DNA of 64,000 bases from Leuctra nigra (Eukaryota > Arthropoda > Insecta > Plecoptera > Leuctridae). Below the pieces are notes generated by a model, which did not search any database, was not told the DNA's origin, and saw only the letters and a program-made list of their open reading frames with translations. Of the stretch, positions 22,740 through 33,939 are shown piece after piece. How positions within the stretch are numbered: the stretch's first letter is position 1; each line of letters starts with the position of its first letter. Location: positions 4,120,316-4,184,315 of the forward strand of contig OW203768.1 of NCBI GenBank assembly GCA_934045905.1. Reading direction: 5' to 3'. A program made the position numbers and the translations under genes.

Positions 22740-23404
22740 GAGAAATCTTTGTCTGTTCGTTTGTACCACTTTTATTTGCCTTTTACTTCTCATAGAGTTC
22801 AAACATGTAAATTACCATAAAGAGGCGAGACCATGGATCATGTTCCCTTTTCCATAATCATTCGGTATGAAAGTATTTGAAATCCATTTTATCCTTATGG
22901 CAGAAATTATATCAGATGGATAAGAAGGGTAGGGAAAGAATTCGGATGAAACTCAGATAAATGAAGTTTTAAGCCTGAATTACACGGTTCAAGTTTCCTT
23001 GAAGGGGTTGAATTCAACCCTTGATTTCAAGGAAACATGAAAGAGAATTTAGACGATTAATGTTTATTGTTGATTGAATGAAATTAACAATTGGTTGAAG
23101 TATTTCAAGACTTGAAGGAAAATAGGACATGTTCTAATTGAAAAGGTTGAAGAGATGTCCTGAATTCAAGACTTGGAAATGTTTTAATTAAATGCTTCAA
23201 AGTTTTCATTTAGACGAACCAAGTCTTGAATTCAACCCCCTTGAAAGGGTTGAATTCAAGGAAACTTGAATCGTGTAATTCAGCCTTTATGTTGAAACTT
23301 GTATCTATATCTTCCATACCAATCGATATTTCAATTGCGTTTTACAAGACTTTGTGGCAATATTTCTCTGTCCTTCAAATGTTTTCATTTTACTTTCCTA
23401 TAGA
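22740..23404. repeat. Interspersed repeat copy interrupted by a MITE
   Basis: 22800-22971 plus 23287-23370 matches 53190-53450 ('ttcggatgaaact(c/g)agataaa', 'gttgaaacttgtatctat', 'cgatatttcaat'). The copy at 53 kb is continuous and shows the state before the MITE at 22972-23286 arrived. Confidence 0.7.
22972..23286. mobile_element. PIF/Harbinger-like MITE, TSD tta
   Basis: Inverted ends AGCCTGAATTACACGGTTCA / ...TCGTGTAATTCAGCCT with further internal inverted repeats (TTGAATTCAACCC). It is flanked by TTA (22969-22971 and 23287-23289). The paralogous uninterrupted site at 53 kb (gaagttttatgttg) has a single TTA, which supports a 3-bp duplication, the PIF/Harbinger signature. Confidence 0.82.
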
Positions 23405-23592
23405 ATTAGGGCTCTTGCAAGTTCGCGGTCTTGCACAAATGCTCAGAAGGTTCTCACTAATTGGACACGACCGCCTCCTTCCCACCGCCCATCCTTACCT
23501 ACTCATCATCATCATCTCCCAATCATCATCATCATCATTCATCCGTCGCCATTAGCCTCGCTGCAGGACAGTGCGACGTTAAGCACCACTAA
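23405..23592 (+). repeat. tRNA-derived SINE
   Basis: 'cacgaccgcctccttcccac', 'catccgtcgccattagcctc' and 'acagtgcgacgttaagcacc' are all present. The tRNA-like head is degraded. Confidence 0.8.
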
Positions 23593-23814
23593 AACTAAAA
23601 AACAATGTGTTACAAAGCGTTGCCGTTTGTAAGATTTACTTTCGGAAACATCTTCGACCACGGACGTATATTTTTCATTTTCTAAATATAGTATTTCACG
23701 TGCAATTTTGTACTCATTTATTTTGATACCTATTGTTATTATCAAATATATTTGCATAATTATTATTCTTGAGAGGCAGATTATTCTGCTCCGTGAATGC
23801 GTGTGGAGGAGGGG

Positions 23815-23955
23815 ATTTGATGAGAAAGGATGGAAGGTGGGAAGGAGGCGGTCGTGACCGTTATACTTTGACTAAACTTTACTTCTTAGGGAACATTATC
23901 AGATATGTCCTCGCTACTGAGAAAGGTCGGGAGCGGGAATTGAACCCGTGACCAA
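23815..23955 (-). repeat. tRNA-derived SINE, antisense
   Basis: Antisense 'ggtgggaaggaggcggtcgt' body and antisense box B 'gggaattgaacccgtgacc' are visible; the tail is missing. Confidence 0.75.
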
Positions 23956-24324
23956 TTGAAGGAAAGCCCAAACGGGTTGTAAAGGATGTTCACAAGGTTG
24001 GTTGGAGAGAGTGGGTGTCGTCAGGTTATTATTTATATGGGAACATCTACAGAAGGGCAGAAATTCCCTGAGGATGATGGACTTTTGCATGCAGCAGGCC
24101 ATTTTACCTGCACTGTAAAATCAAAAGAATGAATAAAAAAACAGCTCCAGTGTTTTTAGGTCGCTATATTCCTGAAACAGTCCCTAAAATTTGAGTCAAA
24201 ATGGCTATTATTTTCATGAAGCCGTTTTGGCTCACAAATTGTGGCTGTTTTAGGGAAAAAGAGTAATAAAATACTGTTTTTTTTTACTGCTACTGGCTTA
24301 AAAGCAAGTAAAATTACAGTGTAG

Positions 24325-24455
24325 GGCGCTTCTAGAACTATTGAATTCCCAATTCTGATGGAATTCGATTCCATGCAATGAATTGTTAATCCTCATGGCT
24401 GTGAGCCGATTCCATCAGAATGAAACCGGGAAAACGTTCTAGAATAGACCTCCTG
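24325..24455. mobile_element. Short TIR element, TTCTAGAAC family, copy 1
   Basis: Ends 'gggcgcttctagaac' and 'gttctagaatagacctcc' are inverted relatives with adjoining 'cccaattctgatggaattc' / 'gattccatcagaatgaaa'. Copies of the family lie at 41100-41340 and, partially, at 57130-57215. Confidence 0.6.
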
Positions 24456-24959
24456 GCTCCCTGAAAAAGTATTAAAACAAATTAAGATTTATTTTTTATT
24501 TTTCTTCACGTTCTAATAAAAGATGCATTATAGTCTTATAGATGCGTGGTTCTTGTCCCCCCCCCCCCCCTGCACGAGGCGGATGCCGCATGCATGAAAC
24601 AAGGGCACGATTAGCATCATGCAGACGACATCCTGAACCGCGGTCTATTGTAAACCCGGGCGGAGAAAGTGACGAACTCTTCTGTTAGGTGACGCTGTCT
24701 CGAGACGGGATGATTTAGATGAGCTGCGTTGCGCAACATGCCAGAGGAATGCGGATGGCGAAGTGATTGCGTGGGAGGAGATACTTATTCAATAATCATC
24801 ATCATTCAATTTGTAATTAAAAATAATTTATCCAGTTCCAGCGTGTCGTAAGGATTTATGGTTAGCGGTTAGATAAAAGCAATGGCATTAATATAAACGA
24901 GGTTTTGAAGCATAATCTTGTCAAGTCCGATATCAGAGTGTCTGCGATAGTAACTTAGA

Positions 24960-25090
24960 AATACCCATGGACGTCCGCAGGGTTTCTGCCAGGGGGGAGG
25001 GAGGGGGGTCAGTTGTCAAAGGTCAATAGAAAGTCTGGGGGAGCCCCCCTTCACCCCTCCCCCTCAGTCATGCGGGTCCGGGATGCGGCT
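24960..25090 (+). repeat. CATGGRCGTCCGCAG border block
   Basis: 'cccatggacgtccgcagggt', G-rich and C-rich runs match one border of the CCCTGCGGGGC module found elsewhere (12359, 1101-1113, 55045-55072). The module body is not preserved here. Confidence 0.45.
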
Positions 25091-25839
25091 CCAGGAAATT
25101 TCAGTCCAGTTATTTTGGTACGTTTTGGAATTTGAAAAAATTAACATCTGTGTTTTATTCCAATTTGAGCAATATTTTTCAACTTTTTTAGAATATAGAT
25201 AGAAATTTAATTTGTTATAATTTTCAGATTATTCAGAAATTACTAAAAATATCACAGGAAAAGCATTCACTTTCCCCTGAAAAGAAAAGGGTAAACAAAT
25301 CATGATCTTTTATTATTTAATATATAATAATCCCCTTCTGGACACAGCTCTTTGTACGACCTACTCCATTTGTTGTCGCTTCTTCTAGAAAACGAAGTCT
25401 TTTTTATCACTTATTGTTTCGTCGTTTTAGCCTTTAGGTATGCAGTGAGAGTTTTGCATTTTAGTAGATGTCATTGCCGAATCGTAAAATGCATTCAATT
25501 GTGGTTTGTGGCCGTGCATAAAAGGACGAGTTAAAAGTGAAAAGAAATTGCATTATTAATGCACTTTCTTACTTCTACCGCAAACCGCAGAAATCTAATC
25601 CATTTCACTCACACATACGCACTTAATCGCTTTTCTAAATGCGTTTTGGGCGAGTCAAAGAAAAAGAAACGTAGTAAGGATGTAATTTAGAAAAGAGATG
25701 GGAAACCCCGGAGCTCTATTTCTCAAATAAGTCAGAGAGAGAGAATAAAACATTGGGACAAATTGTTATCACCCAACAAGAATCCAGCAGGCAGTTGATA
25801 CAGATTTCCTCACTATTTTTTCAAAAGAAACTAAGATGG
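25091..25839. other. AT-rich intergenic DNA
   Basis: No gene recognised; the 60-codon frame at 25352-25534 has no supporting feature. Confidence 0.35.
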
Positions 25840-26075
25840 TCCCATCCGAAGGTCGGTATAACTTTTAAGACACGGGTCTCCATAACCCGTGCCGTCGAGA
25901 GAGACTGATAACAGTAACAAGGGTCGTCACCAACCCCAAACCACTCAGTCTCTCCCTTGAGTGGTCTCTCTTAGCAGAACAAGCCAGAGTTGATCGGTCA
26001 CCCATCCAAGTATATTCTGATGGTATTGTTCATACCAGCTGTTCTGCATTGTACAGAACTCTAGGCGAAAGGATA
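25840..26075 (-). repeat. Repeat with 5S rRNA-like internal segment
   Basis: On the minus strand, 'tacttggatgggtgaccg' (about 25997-26014) matches the internal promoter C-box region of eukaryotic 5S rRNA. It is followed by a segment (cgccgtcgagagagactgat on the plus strand) shared with 52040-52180. The remainder of 5S is absent, so this is not a 5S gene. A 5S-derived SINE remnant is possible. Confidence 0.4.
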
Positions 26076-26524
26076 ATTCATATTATTAATTTAATATCAC
26101 ATCCCAAATCATCTAACTGGATTTCACTGGTTTCACTTGATTATTGACTCCTTATTCTAACTTGTCAATAAGTCTCTGAATTCAACGCCCTCTAGAAAGC
26201 TAACTGCCAAACCTCGCACATGATAATTTAAATCCAGCTAATTATTTGTTCGTAAACTCGCTATAAGTCTGCTCGCATGTGATTATATAAGAGCGATTAA
26301 CCTTTAGCGTTGCAATCATCTCAACAGGTGGCTGGAAGTGACAACTTGGGAATGCGCTGATGAGTAAGCCGTTGGGAAACACGCCACTGTGTTCTTCTTG
26401 TTATCTAATGCAGGAGCTCGCCATGTACAATCGTGGTAATAAGTAGCTGCTTTTATCCTCTCCCCCCCCCCCCCCCCCCCCCATGTTCAAACAACTTTTC
26501 CTGTGATAAGGATCGAGGGGGACC

Positions 26525-27079
26525 CAGTGGTCGAATTGGGGGGGGGATGCGGGGGGATGGCATCCCCCCATGGAGAATATATTGATGGTTCCATCCCCCC
26601 ATGGCTAATTTTTCCACTTCACCGTCCCCCCATGAGAGATTAAAAATACACTCAGAACGTCTTAAAATTGATTTCAAAGTGTCAAAAAACCAAAAAACGC
26701 CCTGCGGGGCAAAGTTTGTTGATCGTTACCCCCACACTTTATTATAGTGAAAACTATGAAAATTTTTAAAAAAGTAGAAAATCAAAATAACTACCACTCA
26801 GAACGTCTCAAAATTGATTTCAAAGTATCAAAAAACAAAATAACGCCCTGCGGAACGAGGCTTTTGGGGCAGGCCCCTCACACCTTAAATTGGAGTGAAA
26901 ACAGAAAAATTAAACAAATATAAAAATCAAAATAACTACAACTCAGAACGTCTCAAAATTGATTTCAAAGTATCAAAAACCCAATAACGCCCTGCGGGGC
27001 AACGTGGGGGGCCCCGGGTCAGAAATCCTGCCAGTACCTACACCATCCCCCCATGGACTGACTTCCAATTCGACCACTG
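26525..27079 (+). mobile_element. hAT-like non-autonomous element, TSD gggggacc
   Basis: Ends CAGTGGTCGAATTGG / CCAATTCGACCACTG are flanked by the exact 8-bp duplication gggggacc (26517-26524 and 27080-27087). Inside are three tandem CCCTGCGGGGC-module subunits (palindromes near 26698, 26852 and 26990). No transposase. Confidence 0.9.
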
Positions 27080-27392
27080 GGGGGACCTAACGCAACTGAT
27101 AGAAAAGGAAGAAGAACGATACTAAATTCTGGCACTGTGCACTTGGCCAAACAAAACTTGAACGTTCAATAAATCTGATCGGTTGATAAATGTAAGATCG
27201 CACCATCAGAAGTCAGTCTAAGCGATCTCATTGTCTCACTCTAGTAGGTGACCTCACATTCCCATGATAATAACAAGCTTCGATTGGTTATGGGACATGA
27301 CCAGCAGTCATTAAAATTTGGTCAACGATCAATTTTTGTTTTGCCGAGTGTACATACTGAGTTACTGATTTGATTTTATAGTGGTGACTGGG

Positions 27393-27535
27393 CTAATGGC
27401 GACGGATGAATGATTATGATGATGATTGGGAGATATTGATGAAGAATAGGTGCAGATGGATGGTGGGAAGGAGGCGGTCGTGGACTAGGTAGTAGAGAAT
27501 CAGAACTTTACACCATTTGCCTGTCGACTGCACAA
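27393..27535 (-). repeat. tRNA-derived SINE, antisense
   Basis: 'gctaatggcgacggatgaat', 'ggtgggaaggaggcggtcgt' and 'tttgcctgtcgactg' are the antisense of the SINE body. A possible second fragment is at 27815-27860. Confidence 0.75.
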
Positions 27536-27544
27536 TAAACAAAA

Positions 27545-28429
27545 AAAATATCTAAGGGTAACATTTAAAAAATCTTAATTACCTTTATCAAAAAATGCTA
27601 ATATTATCAAAAGATGGTGTAAAATGATGAATTTTTATTGAATATCCTGAATTGTCAGTCCAAAACTTACGACATAGTGGGCTGTAGAGGCAACAGAACA
27701 CACGCAAAATCTAGCCATGAAAGAAAAGCAAGTCCGTTGCCTATCGCTTCTTGGAAGCGTAGAATACTAGTGAGTCGGCTAATTGTTCCAAACAATGATG
27801 AAACAGGATAGGGAAGATATTCGGGAGGAGACGGTCGTGGTCGTCTACTAATGAATGTCATAATCATGTTGAACCACGACGAAGAATGCGTTCAAGAACA
27901 TGAGTAGGTACAACAATGTCGAGACGACAAACAAGAATGTCCTCAAGGTTCTTGACATATTTATAGATAAATATTAGTACAGACCTGAGGTAATCGCTGG
28001 AACTATCCTTTGGTAAATCCACATGTGTGCTGCACAATTATTTCACTGCACTGTACCTACATGAATGACCTTGTCAGAGGGTGTGGGGGGGGGGGGGTAC
28101 ACATGAAAACTATTTTAAAGCCTGAACATATGTTGTATGAGGGATGGTAATGGAACAGCACTGCGATCTTATAGCTTTGCTCGACAAATGATCGACAACT
28201 CTATGAGAGATTAGCATTGACTCGACTTAGTAGTCGATCGACTATGACGTGTCAATGTTATTCTCCCATAAGAGATGTCGATCGACTGTTGACAAAAGTT
28301 ACTCGATCACCGTGCAGATCTTTCCAGCTCTGTCCCCTTAGCATATTATTGACTTGCATTACCTCTTGAAAATATTTTTAGACCTATCTTGACAACGTTT
28401 TTGGTGAGCATCCTGTTAGTATATGTCGA
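27545..28429. other. Intergenic, nothing assigned
   Basis: It contains a G homopolymer (about 28084-28097) and an imperfect inverted pair around 'agtcgatcgac' (28190-28320). No gene was recognised. Confidence 0.3.
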
Positions 28430-28945
28430 GAAAGCAACCGATAATTACGCGCGATTTTGCCGCTTGTGGCAGGCACTTTTTTAATACGATTGGAGACAAA
28501 ATGGTTTGACGAAATGATTTGATATTTTAAAGGTAGATAATTAAGACAAAACGTTGGGTTATCACTTATCAAATTTTTAATTTTTTGCATTGTTAATTAA
28601 TACAAATTTGTTGATTTTTGGTGAAAAATTGTATATTTTCTTGTCCCGCTGGGTGCCGTATGAAACTTTATTTTTAAAATGTGATCAACAAGTGATAACC
28701 CTAAGTTTGTATTTTATCTAACATAATTAAAATATGAGATCCGGGTTTGGTATTCAATCGTATCGGAAATTTCATAGTTTTGCGCGGTTTTGTTGAATAA
28801 CCTGCGCCTAATTTACAAGGCACGAAGAAAAAATGAAAAGGTACTATAGGTACCTACTGATATACAATCAGAGTGATCATGTGAACATCCTATCAAAGTT
28901 ACACCCACTTACGAAACAATTTTTCTCTCTCAATTTGCTAAAACG
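28430..28945 (+). repeat. ~500-bp interspersed repeat, copy 1
   Basis: Colinear with 37870-38370, sharing 'caggcacttttttt'-like, 'gattggagacaaaatgg', 'gctgggtgccgtatgaaa', 'agtgataaccctaagtttgt' and 'gatcatgtgaacatcctatc'. There is an internal inverted pair (gggttatcactt / aagtgataaccc). No open frame. Class unknown. Confidence 0.65.
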
Positions 28946-29799
28946 ACCGATCGCTTGCATCACCTAATGACAATGATTATAATCCTGGATCCCGAATGAA
29001 GATTATCAAACCGAATGAAGATTATCAAATCACTGCACTGACGATACCGATGCGTCAGCTCGACTGAGAGGCAGAACCTAAACACCGGTCACTTGCTGTC
29101 AATAGCAACATGATCGACCTTGAGTGCGTAGAAACAACCCCGTGGCCATGTGCTGTTCAATCAGCGCGATCAGCTGTGAGGGGGGCAGAAAGAGAACTCA
29201 CTTCAAATTACCACACAAAATAATCTCCTGACCACCCAAAAATACTTAATAAATTTGAATTTGAATTTGAATGTTTAATATCACTGATTGAATAATTTTC
29301 TAGAAAATTATTTTAAACAACTACACTGCATTCCTTCTGTAGATTAATTTATATATCAAATCTGAATTTGGTAACTTTCAATATTATTTCCTCCTATTAC
29401 TATACTATTTTATGTTAGACAATATTTACCTCAAAAGTGATCATTTTAGAGTTCCCAATTCGTTTCTATTGATTTAAAATTAAAAAAACGACCTGCGGAG
29501 CATGGCCTTCTTTTAATCCACAATACCTTTTGCGGATTTTTTTGTGCCCACCCTCGCAAGAATTCCTAACGCCACCGTCCATGTGATTCTCTCTGGCAAC
29601 CTGGTATTATATCGTTACTTTGTTTTTAATAATAGCTGATAATGCCATGGTTTCCAAAATGTAGATACTTATTTTTAATATCCTTTCAAGTTGGAGTAGG
29701 TATCGTGATTTTACGATCTTATGGAAAAATTATTAAATAAAAGCGAGATTGATTTTTTTCAAATATCCCTCACTGAGTATTTTTGTGGTATACCTCAGT
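28946..29799. other. Intergenic with one CCCTGCGGGGC-module fragment
   Basis: 28985-29022 is a tandem duplication of 'ccgaatgaagattatcaaa'. A fragment at 29472-29500 (aaaaaaacgacctgcggagc) resembles the dispersed module. No gene. Confidence 0.35.
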
Positions 29800-29975
29800 A
29801 CAGGCAAATATAAAGTGTGGCTAAAGGCAAATGTTGGGAATGTTTCATATTATTATTATTAATGCATATCCCACCGCCCATCATTACCAATACATCATCA
29901 TCTCCCAATATCATCATAATCATTCATCCGTCGCCATTAGCCTAGCTGCAGAACAGTGCGACGTTAAGCACACAT
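29800..29975 (+). repeat. tRNA-derived SINE
   Basis: Decayed body, then 'catccgtcgccattagccta' and 'gaacagtgcgacgttaagca'. The LTR retrotransposon starts 10 bp downstream. Confidence 0.75.
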
Positions 29976-29984
29976 ATAAAAGGA

Positions 29985-31228
29985 TGTAACAAGTTGGCCT
30001 ATCTAGGTTAGAAAATTAACTTTAAAAATAATAATGTTTGCTTGAAGTAGGTTTAAAGAATGAACAAGCTTGTAGCATGGCATTCTTAGAGTCAAGGTTA
30101 ACTGAACACAAAGTAATTAATTAGAATCATTATGTAAACTTACAATCTTTAAAATTCAACAGCAATCAAAATATAGACAAAAATATAACGAGCAATCAAA
30201 TAAGTTTAACAATGTGCAATTATATCAAGAAAGTGAGTGAATCCATATAAAAAGTATGTGACCTTACCTAAATTGTGATGTCACCACGTAATAACAAGTG
30301 AACCAGTCATTGTGATAACGCTACAAAACCAGTCAGCCAGACTAGTTTTCAGTGATTCCTAGAAAAGCATGGGCCTACGTGCAGAAGGAAAGTCGTTTCG
30401 CGGGCTTTAGAAATGACAGAATGTCTAAAAATAGCTACCACGTGTACGAAACCAACCAATCAGATTCTTTGGAGGGAAAACGATGTCAGAGGGTATAAAA
30501 CGTCAGGCTACCAGCCAAACATCATCAGTCGGAGTTTTCTCAGAGCAGTGAGACCTGCCTCGCGAACCGTGAAGCCTTGTGCACGCAACATAGTATAATT
30601 TCAGCGAGACAGTGCCGATGTGATCGAAGGTAAACATTAAAATAACATTTTTGTATAAACGTCAACCCAGTAAATTCAAACTTCAAGCCTAATGCTGAGG
30701 CAAATAATATCGCATTAAGACAATTTCAAGTTACAAGTGATCAACTGAACAGTTTCAACATTAAAGTCAGTAAATGTTAAAGTATAAAAGTTAGTGAATT
30801 GCAACTCCGGGAGAAACCGACGAGTCTGCAGCCACGAACGTCATCAGCCTGAGCCAACTTGATCCAACTGCTCGAGGAGGTCACTCCTTGTGCACGGACT
30901 GCTGGACGTCCTGGTAACCAAGGGGTTATTAGACAACATCATCGCATCGCAGCTGAAGGAGGTGACATATCCAGTCATTTCATTCTGCTGGTGGACTGGA
31001 GTTCACGGGACACACTACGCAAGAGTCAACGCCATCCACTTGTTTACGCGGAAGTAAACAAACCAGACGACATCATCACTACTGCCGACGTATCGAACGT
31101 AATATTGTTTTCATAATTTTTGATTGCTCTTTTCACATCAATGAACATTTATTTTCTCTGTAATAAACAAATTATAATATTGCTGATTCTTTGTGTTCTA
31201 CCCTCTGAGCCAAATCCCGCAGGTTTCA
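29985..31228 (+). repeat. 5' LTR
   Basis: Starts TGTAACAAGTTGGCC and ends GGTTTCA. It contains a TATA box and initiator (see promoter entry) and an AATAAA at 31162-31167, dividing it into U3, a long R of about 640 nt, and a short U5. The 61- and 85-codon frames in each LTR lack motifs. Confidence 0.92.
30494..30532 (+). promoter_or_regulatory. LTR promoter: TATA box plus TCAGTC initiator
   Basis: TATAAAA at 30494-30500 is followed 33 bp later (T to +1 A) by ATCATCAGTCGG, whose TCAGTC matches the arthropod initiator consensus at the expected distance. The same pair occurs in the 3' LTR (34842-34880). Function is inferred from motif spacing. Confidence 0.65.
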
Positions 31229-31255
31229 GTGGCGCTCAACGTGTGGGGCTCGAAT
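31229..31255 (+). other. Primer-binding-site-like sequence
   Basis: Directly after the 5' LTR, GTGGCGCTCAACGTGTGGGG begins with TGG after one spacer base, as expected for a site complementary to a tRNA 3' CCA end. I did not assign the primer tRNA. Confidence 0.55.
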
Positions 31256-31456
31256 AACATTCCTGGGAGCAATTGTTTTGACAGAAATAATTGTTTTCTT
31301 GATTGTGAAAGAGTTACTCAGTTGTTCTGAAACTTGTGGACACAGGCATTGCGTAAAATTTTCATGTATTTGGAAATTTTACATAGAATCAACCCGTTAA
31401 CGTAAAGATAAAGCCAACTGTAGATTTGTGCATGTTAGTTCATTACATCTGTTACG

Positions 31457-33043
31457 ATGGCAGATCGAGATGCAAGTTTAGCGTCAACTGTAGATTTAGA
31501 TGAGACTGTAGAGGGGGCGGGGGACCAGTCAGTGGTTAGTGAACTCGAGGTAACTAGGAGCCAGGTGATAGGGGAGGACGAACACGATGACTCGCTACCT
31601 CATGTTGAAATGCCAATCTTTGAAGAGAGACAAAAAGAAGCCAGGGCTGACAGTATATATTCACAATTCGGTGAGAAAGAATCCTCTAATCCAGTTATGG
31701 AATTCCTAATGAAGGAAAGGGAAGCAAGAGAAAAGGAAAAGCAAGAACAACAAGAGAAAGAAGCTATCAAGGAAATGAATAGGAAACTAGAGAAAATTAA
31801 GGAGAAGGAAGAAAGAGGAAAGGAAATACGGGAGTTGCTATTAGAAACTAAAAATGAATTCAGGGAGATCGCGAGTAAATTTGAAGCTGGATTGAAAAAG
31901 GTTGAAACTAGGGTCACAAATGTAGAGGAAAGAGTACAACAAGTAAATGATAAAGTCGACACAGAGTTGGAGGTCATTAAGTCTTACGTAGAATCAATCG
32001 GAGCACAGACGAGCAGTGTTGAGGAAAAAGTTAATACCGGATTGGTAAAGATAAACACTGAGATCGATGAGCGTGACAAGAAACTCAGCCTGGAGATATT
32101 TTCATTAAGCTCGCGATTTGAAAGAAAGGATAAAGAAAAGAATGAAAGCATTTCAGCTATCAAGGAGAAAATAGAGGACGTAAGTAAAAAGGTAGATGAG
32201 AATGCCAAGAAGACTGGAACGACATCGAATATCATGTGTCATGCAAATAACGAGTTGCAATTTGCAAAACATTGTACTGAGTCGCTGATACAAGAGGCAA
32301 TAAGATTTAATGGGGAAGAGAGTTGCCCAATAAACGCAATGCAATTTTTGAAGCTAATCAAAGAGCGTTTTTCAACATTCAATGTGAATAACAATCAGAA
32401 GCTGGGAATCATTGTCAAGTGTTTACATGGAAAAGCAGCAGACTGGTATGTAAATAATCCCGTTGAGAATATTGATAAATTTGAAGAGGCTTTTAAAGAT
32501 AAATATTGGTCGCAAACTGTACAGCATCAGCTAATCAGATCAATCTATGCTGGAGAATACAAAATTAGTTCGAACCTAAACATGGTGACCTATGTCAATC
32601 GGATTATCAACAAGGCAAAATATGTGACAGAATTGGTCAATATGACGGAACAAGTTTTGGTTGGAATATTGATTAATCACTTACCACCAAACATCAGGGT
32701 GATAGTACGTGGCAAAGTCAAAACTAAAGATGAGTTGATAAAAGAGCTGACTGACTTAGAGCATGATGAATTCACTGAAAAACTAATCAGAGATCCCAAG
32801 CAATATGAGCCAATTCGTAACGGGAACGGTTACAATGACAATAGGAACGGCTATAATAACAGGAATAGTTATGACAGAAATTACAATAACAACAACAACG
32901 GGAGAAACAGTCATAACAGAAATGGGAATGGTAACGGGAATGGTAACGGGAATAATAATAATCGTCCACCAGAGTCCGGTACGAAGGAAACGAAAAATGA
33001 AAATTCGGGAAACGAACAGAGGTCGGCACAGAATGGAAAGTAG
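31457..33043 (+). CDS. Gag-like protein of the LTR element, 528 aa
   Basis: Structural protein expected to package the element's RNA. Residues about 65-250 are Lys/Glu-rich with heptad character (long coiled coil). Residues about 285-440 resemble the retrotransposon Gag capsid fold: NAMQFLKLIKERF, AADWYVNNP (about 327), then FEEAFKDKYW and LINHLPPNIRVIV (about 405). The C-terminus (about 451-528) is Asn/Gly/Arg-rich, suggesting RNA binding, but has no CCHC zinc knuckle. The ATG at 31457 (MADRDAS) follows a 228-nt leader after the LTR; the frame is uninterrupted to TAG at 33041. The Gag assignment rests on context plus motif resemblance. The usual Pol frame does not follow. Confidence 0.8.
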   Translation: MADRDASLASTVDLDETVEGAGDQSVVSELEVTRSQVIGEDEHDDSLPHVEMPIFEERQKEARADSIYSQFGEKESSNPVMEFLMKEREAREKEKQEQQEKEAIKEMNRKLEKIKEKEERGKEIRELLLETKNEFREIASKFEAGLKKVETRVTNVEERVQQVNDKVDTELEVIKSYVESIGAQTSSVEEKVNTGLVKINTEIDERDKKLSLEIFSLSSRFERKDKEKNESISAIKEKIEDVSKKVDENAKKTGTTSNIMCHANNELQFAKHCTESLIQEAIRFNGEESCPINAMQFLKLIKERFSTFNVNNNQKLGIIVKCLHGKAADWYVNNPVENIDKFEEAFKDKYWSQTVQHQLIRSIYAGEYKISSNLNMVTYVNRIINKAKYVTELVNMTEQVLVGILINHLPPNIRVIVRGKVKTKDELIKELTDLEHDEFTEKLIRDPKQYEPIRNGNGYNDNRNGYNNRNSYDRNYNNNNNGRNSHNRNGNGNGNGNGNNNNRPPESGTKETKNENSGNEQRSAQNGK

Positions 33044-33045
33044 AG

Positions 33046-33939
33046 ATGGGACACGATTTTGCGTCGACCGAGAAAACACGTTTCAAAGAGAGAAAAGAAG
33101 AAATTAGGAGAATGCAGAAGAAAGAGCGTGAGGATCTTAAAGAGTATATACGCAGATCTTCAAGACGGTGGAAGAAAGAGATGGATGAACGAGAAGCAGC
33201 CAGAGAAGCAGAGGTTTCTGCAATAGAAAAGCAACTTCAAATAGATTTTTTGCTTTTCAAGAAAGGGATTGAAGACGCTGCTGCTTGCAAGACGTTGCAA
33301 TCACAAGAGAGTACAGAGGGGGGCTGTGTGCCAGAAGAAATTGTCCAGAATAAAATTGAAAGTTTGGATGGACCAGACAAAGAAGAAGTTGATGAAAGTA
33401 GGCGTGAATTTACTGAGATGAAGAAAGATGAAAATGTATATCGAAGGAAGAATTTTGAAGACAATTGCGAGGTAGTATTGCCACAAGTAAGCGAGAAGGA
33501 AGAATTACGGATTCCGATTGCGAATCAAGATGATTTCGACAGAGTTCGAACAGTTGAAGAAATTGGCGATGTTTTGAAGTCTATAGGCGACTTTAAAAGT
33601 AATGGTGAAAAGTTTCACGACGAGAAAAATGACAAGGTGATTATGAATGAAAACGATGATGTTTTGAAGAAAGGGTTGAATAATGATTTGAGAGAAGAAG
33701 ACGAAAATGTTTGCTTGCAAGATGGACTGCAAATGAACGTACGAGAACTGAAGAAGAAAGCTGACGAAAATGAAAACTACACATCGACCACTGCTCAAGA
33801 AAACAGGGAAAATTCAATTCGGAACCGGCTACTTGAAGAAATTTCAATAGGGCCAACGCAAGATGTTCAAGAAGATGCCAAAGTTACATTCCCATTCGAT
33901 CGTGGACGGAAGAAAGAAATCAATACGTCGAACAAATGA
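33046..33939 (+). CDS. Second ORF of the LTR element, charged protein, 297 aa, unknown function
   Basis: It starts 2 nt after the gag stop (tag-ag-ATG) in a different frame, so a stop-restart or reinitiation mechanism is plausible. The protein is extremely rich in Glu, Lys, Asp and Arg. Residues about 10-80 look like a basic coiled coil (RRMQKKEREDLKEYIRRSSR); the rest is acidic and probably disordered. There is no catalytic motif of protease, RT, RNase H or integrase, no zinc finger, and no signal peptide or membrane segment. An intact 297-codon frame in an element with identical LTRs suggests the protein is made, but I do not recognise its family. Confidence 0.6.
   Translation: MGHDFASTEKTRFKERKEEIRRMQKKEREDLKEYIRRSSRRWKKEMDEREAAREAEVSAIEKQLQIDFLLFKKGIEDAAACKTLQSQESTEGGCVPEEIVQNKIESLDGPDKEEVDESRREFTEMKKDENVYRRKNFEDNCEVVLPQVSEKEELRIPIANQDDFDRVRTVEEIGDVLKSIGDFKSNGEKFHDEKNDKVIMNENDDVLKKGLNNDLREEDENVCLQDGLQMNVRELKKKADENENYTSTTAQENRENSIRNRLLEEISIGPTQDVQEDAKVTFPFDRGRKKEINTSNK

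Noticed and set aside
31600..33107. Several minus-strand and offset ORFs across the LTR element's gag gene
   Set aside because: Shadows of the Lys/Glu- and Asn/Gly-rich coding sequence.
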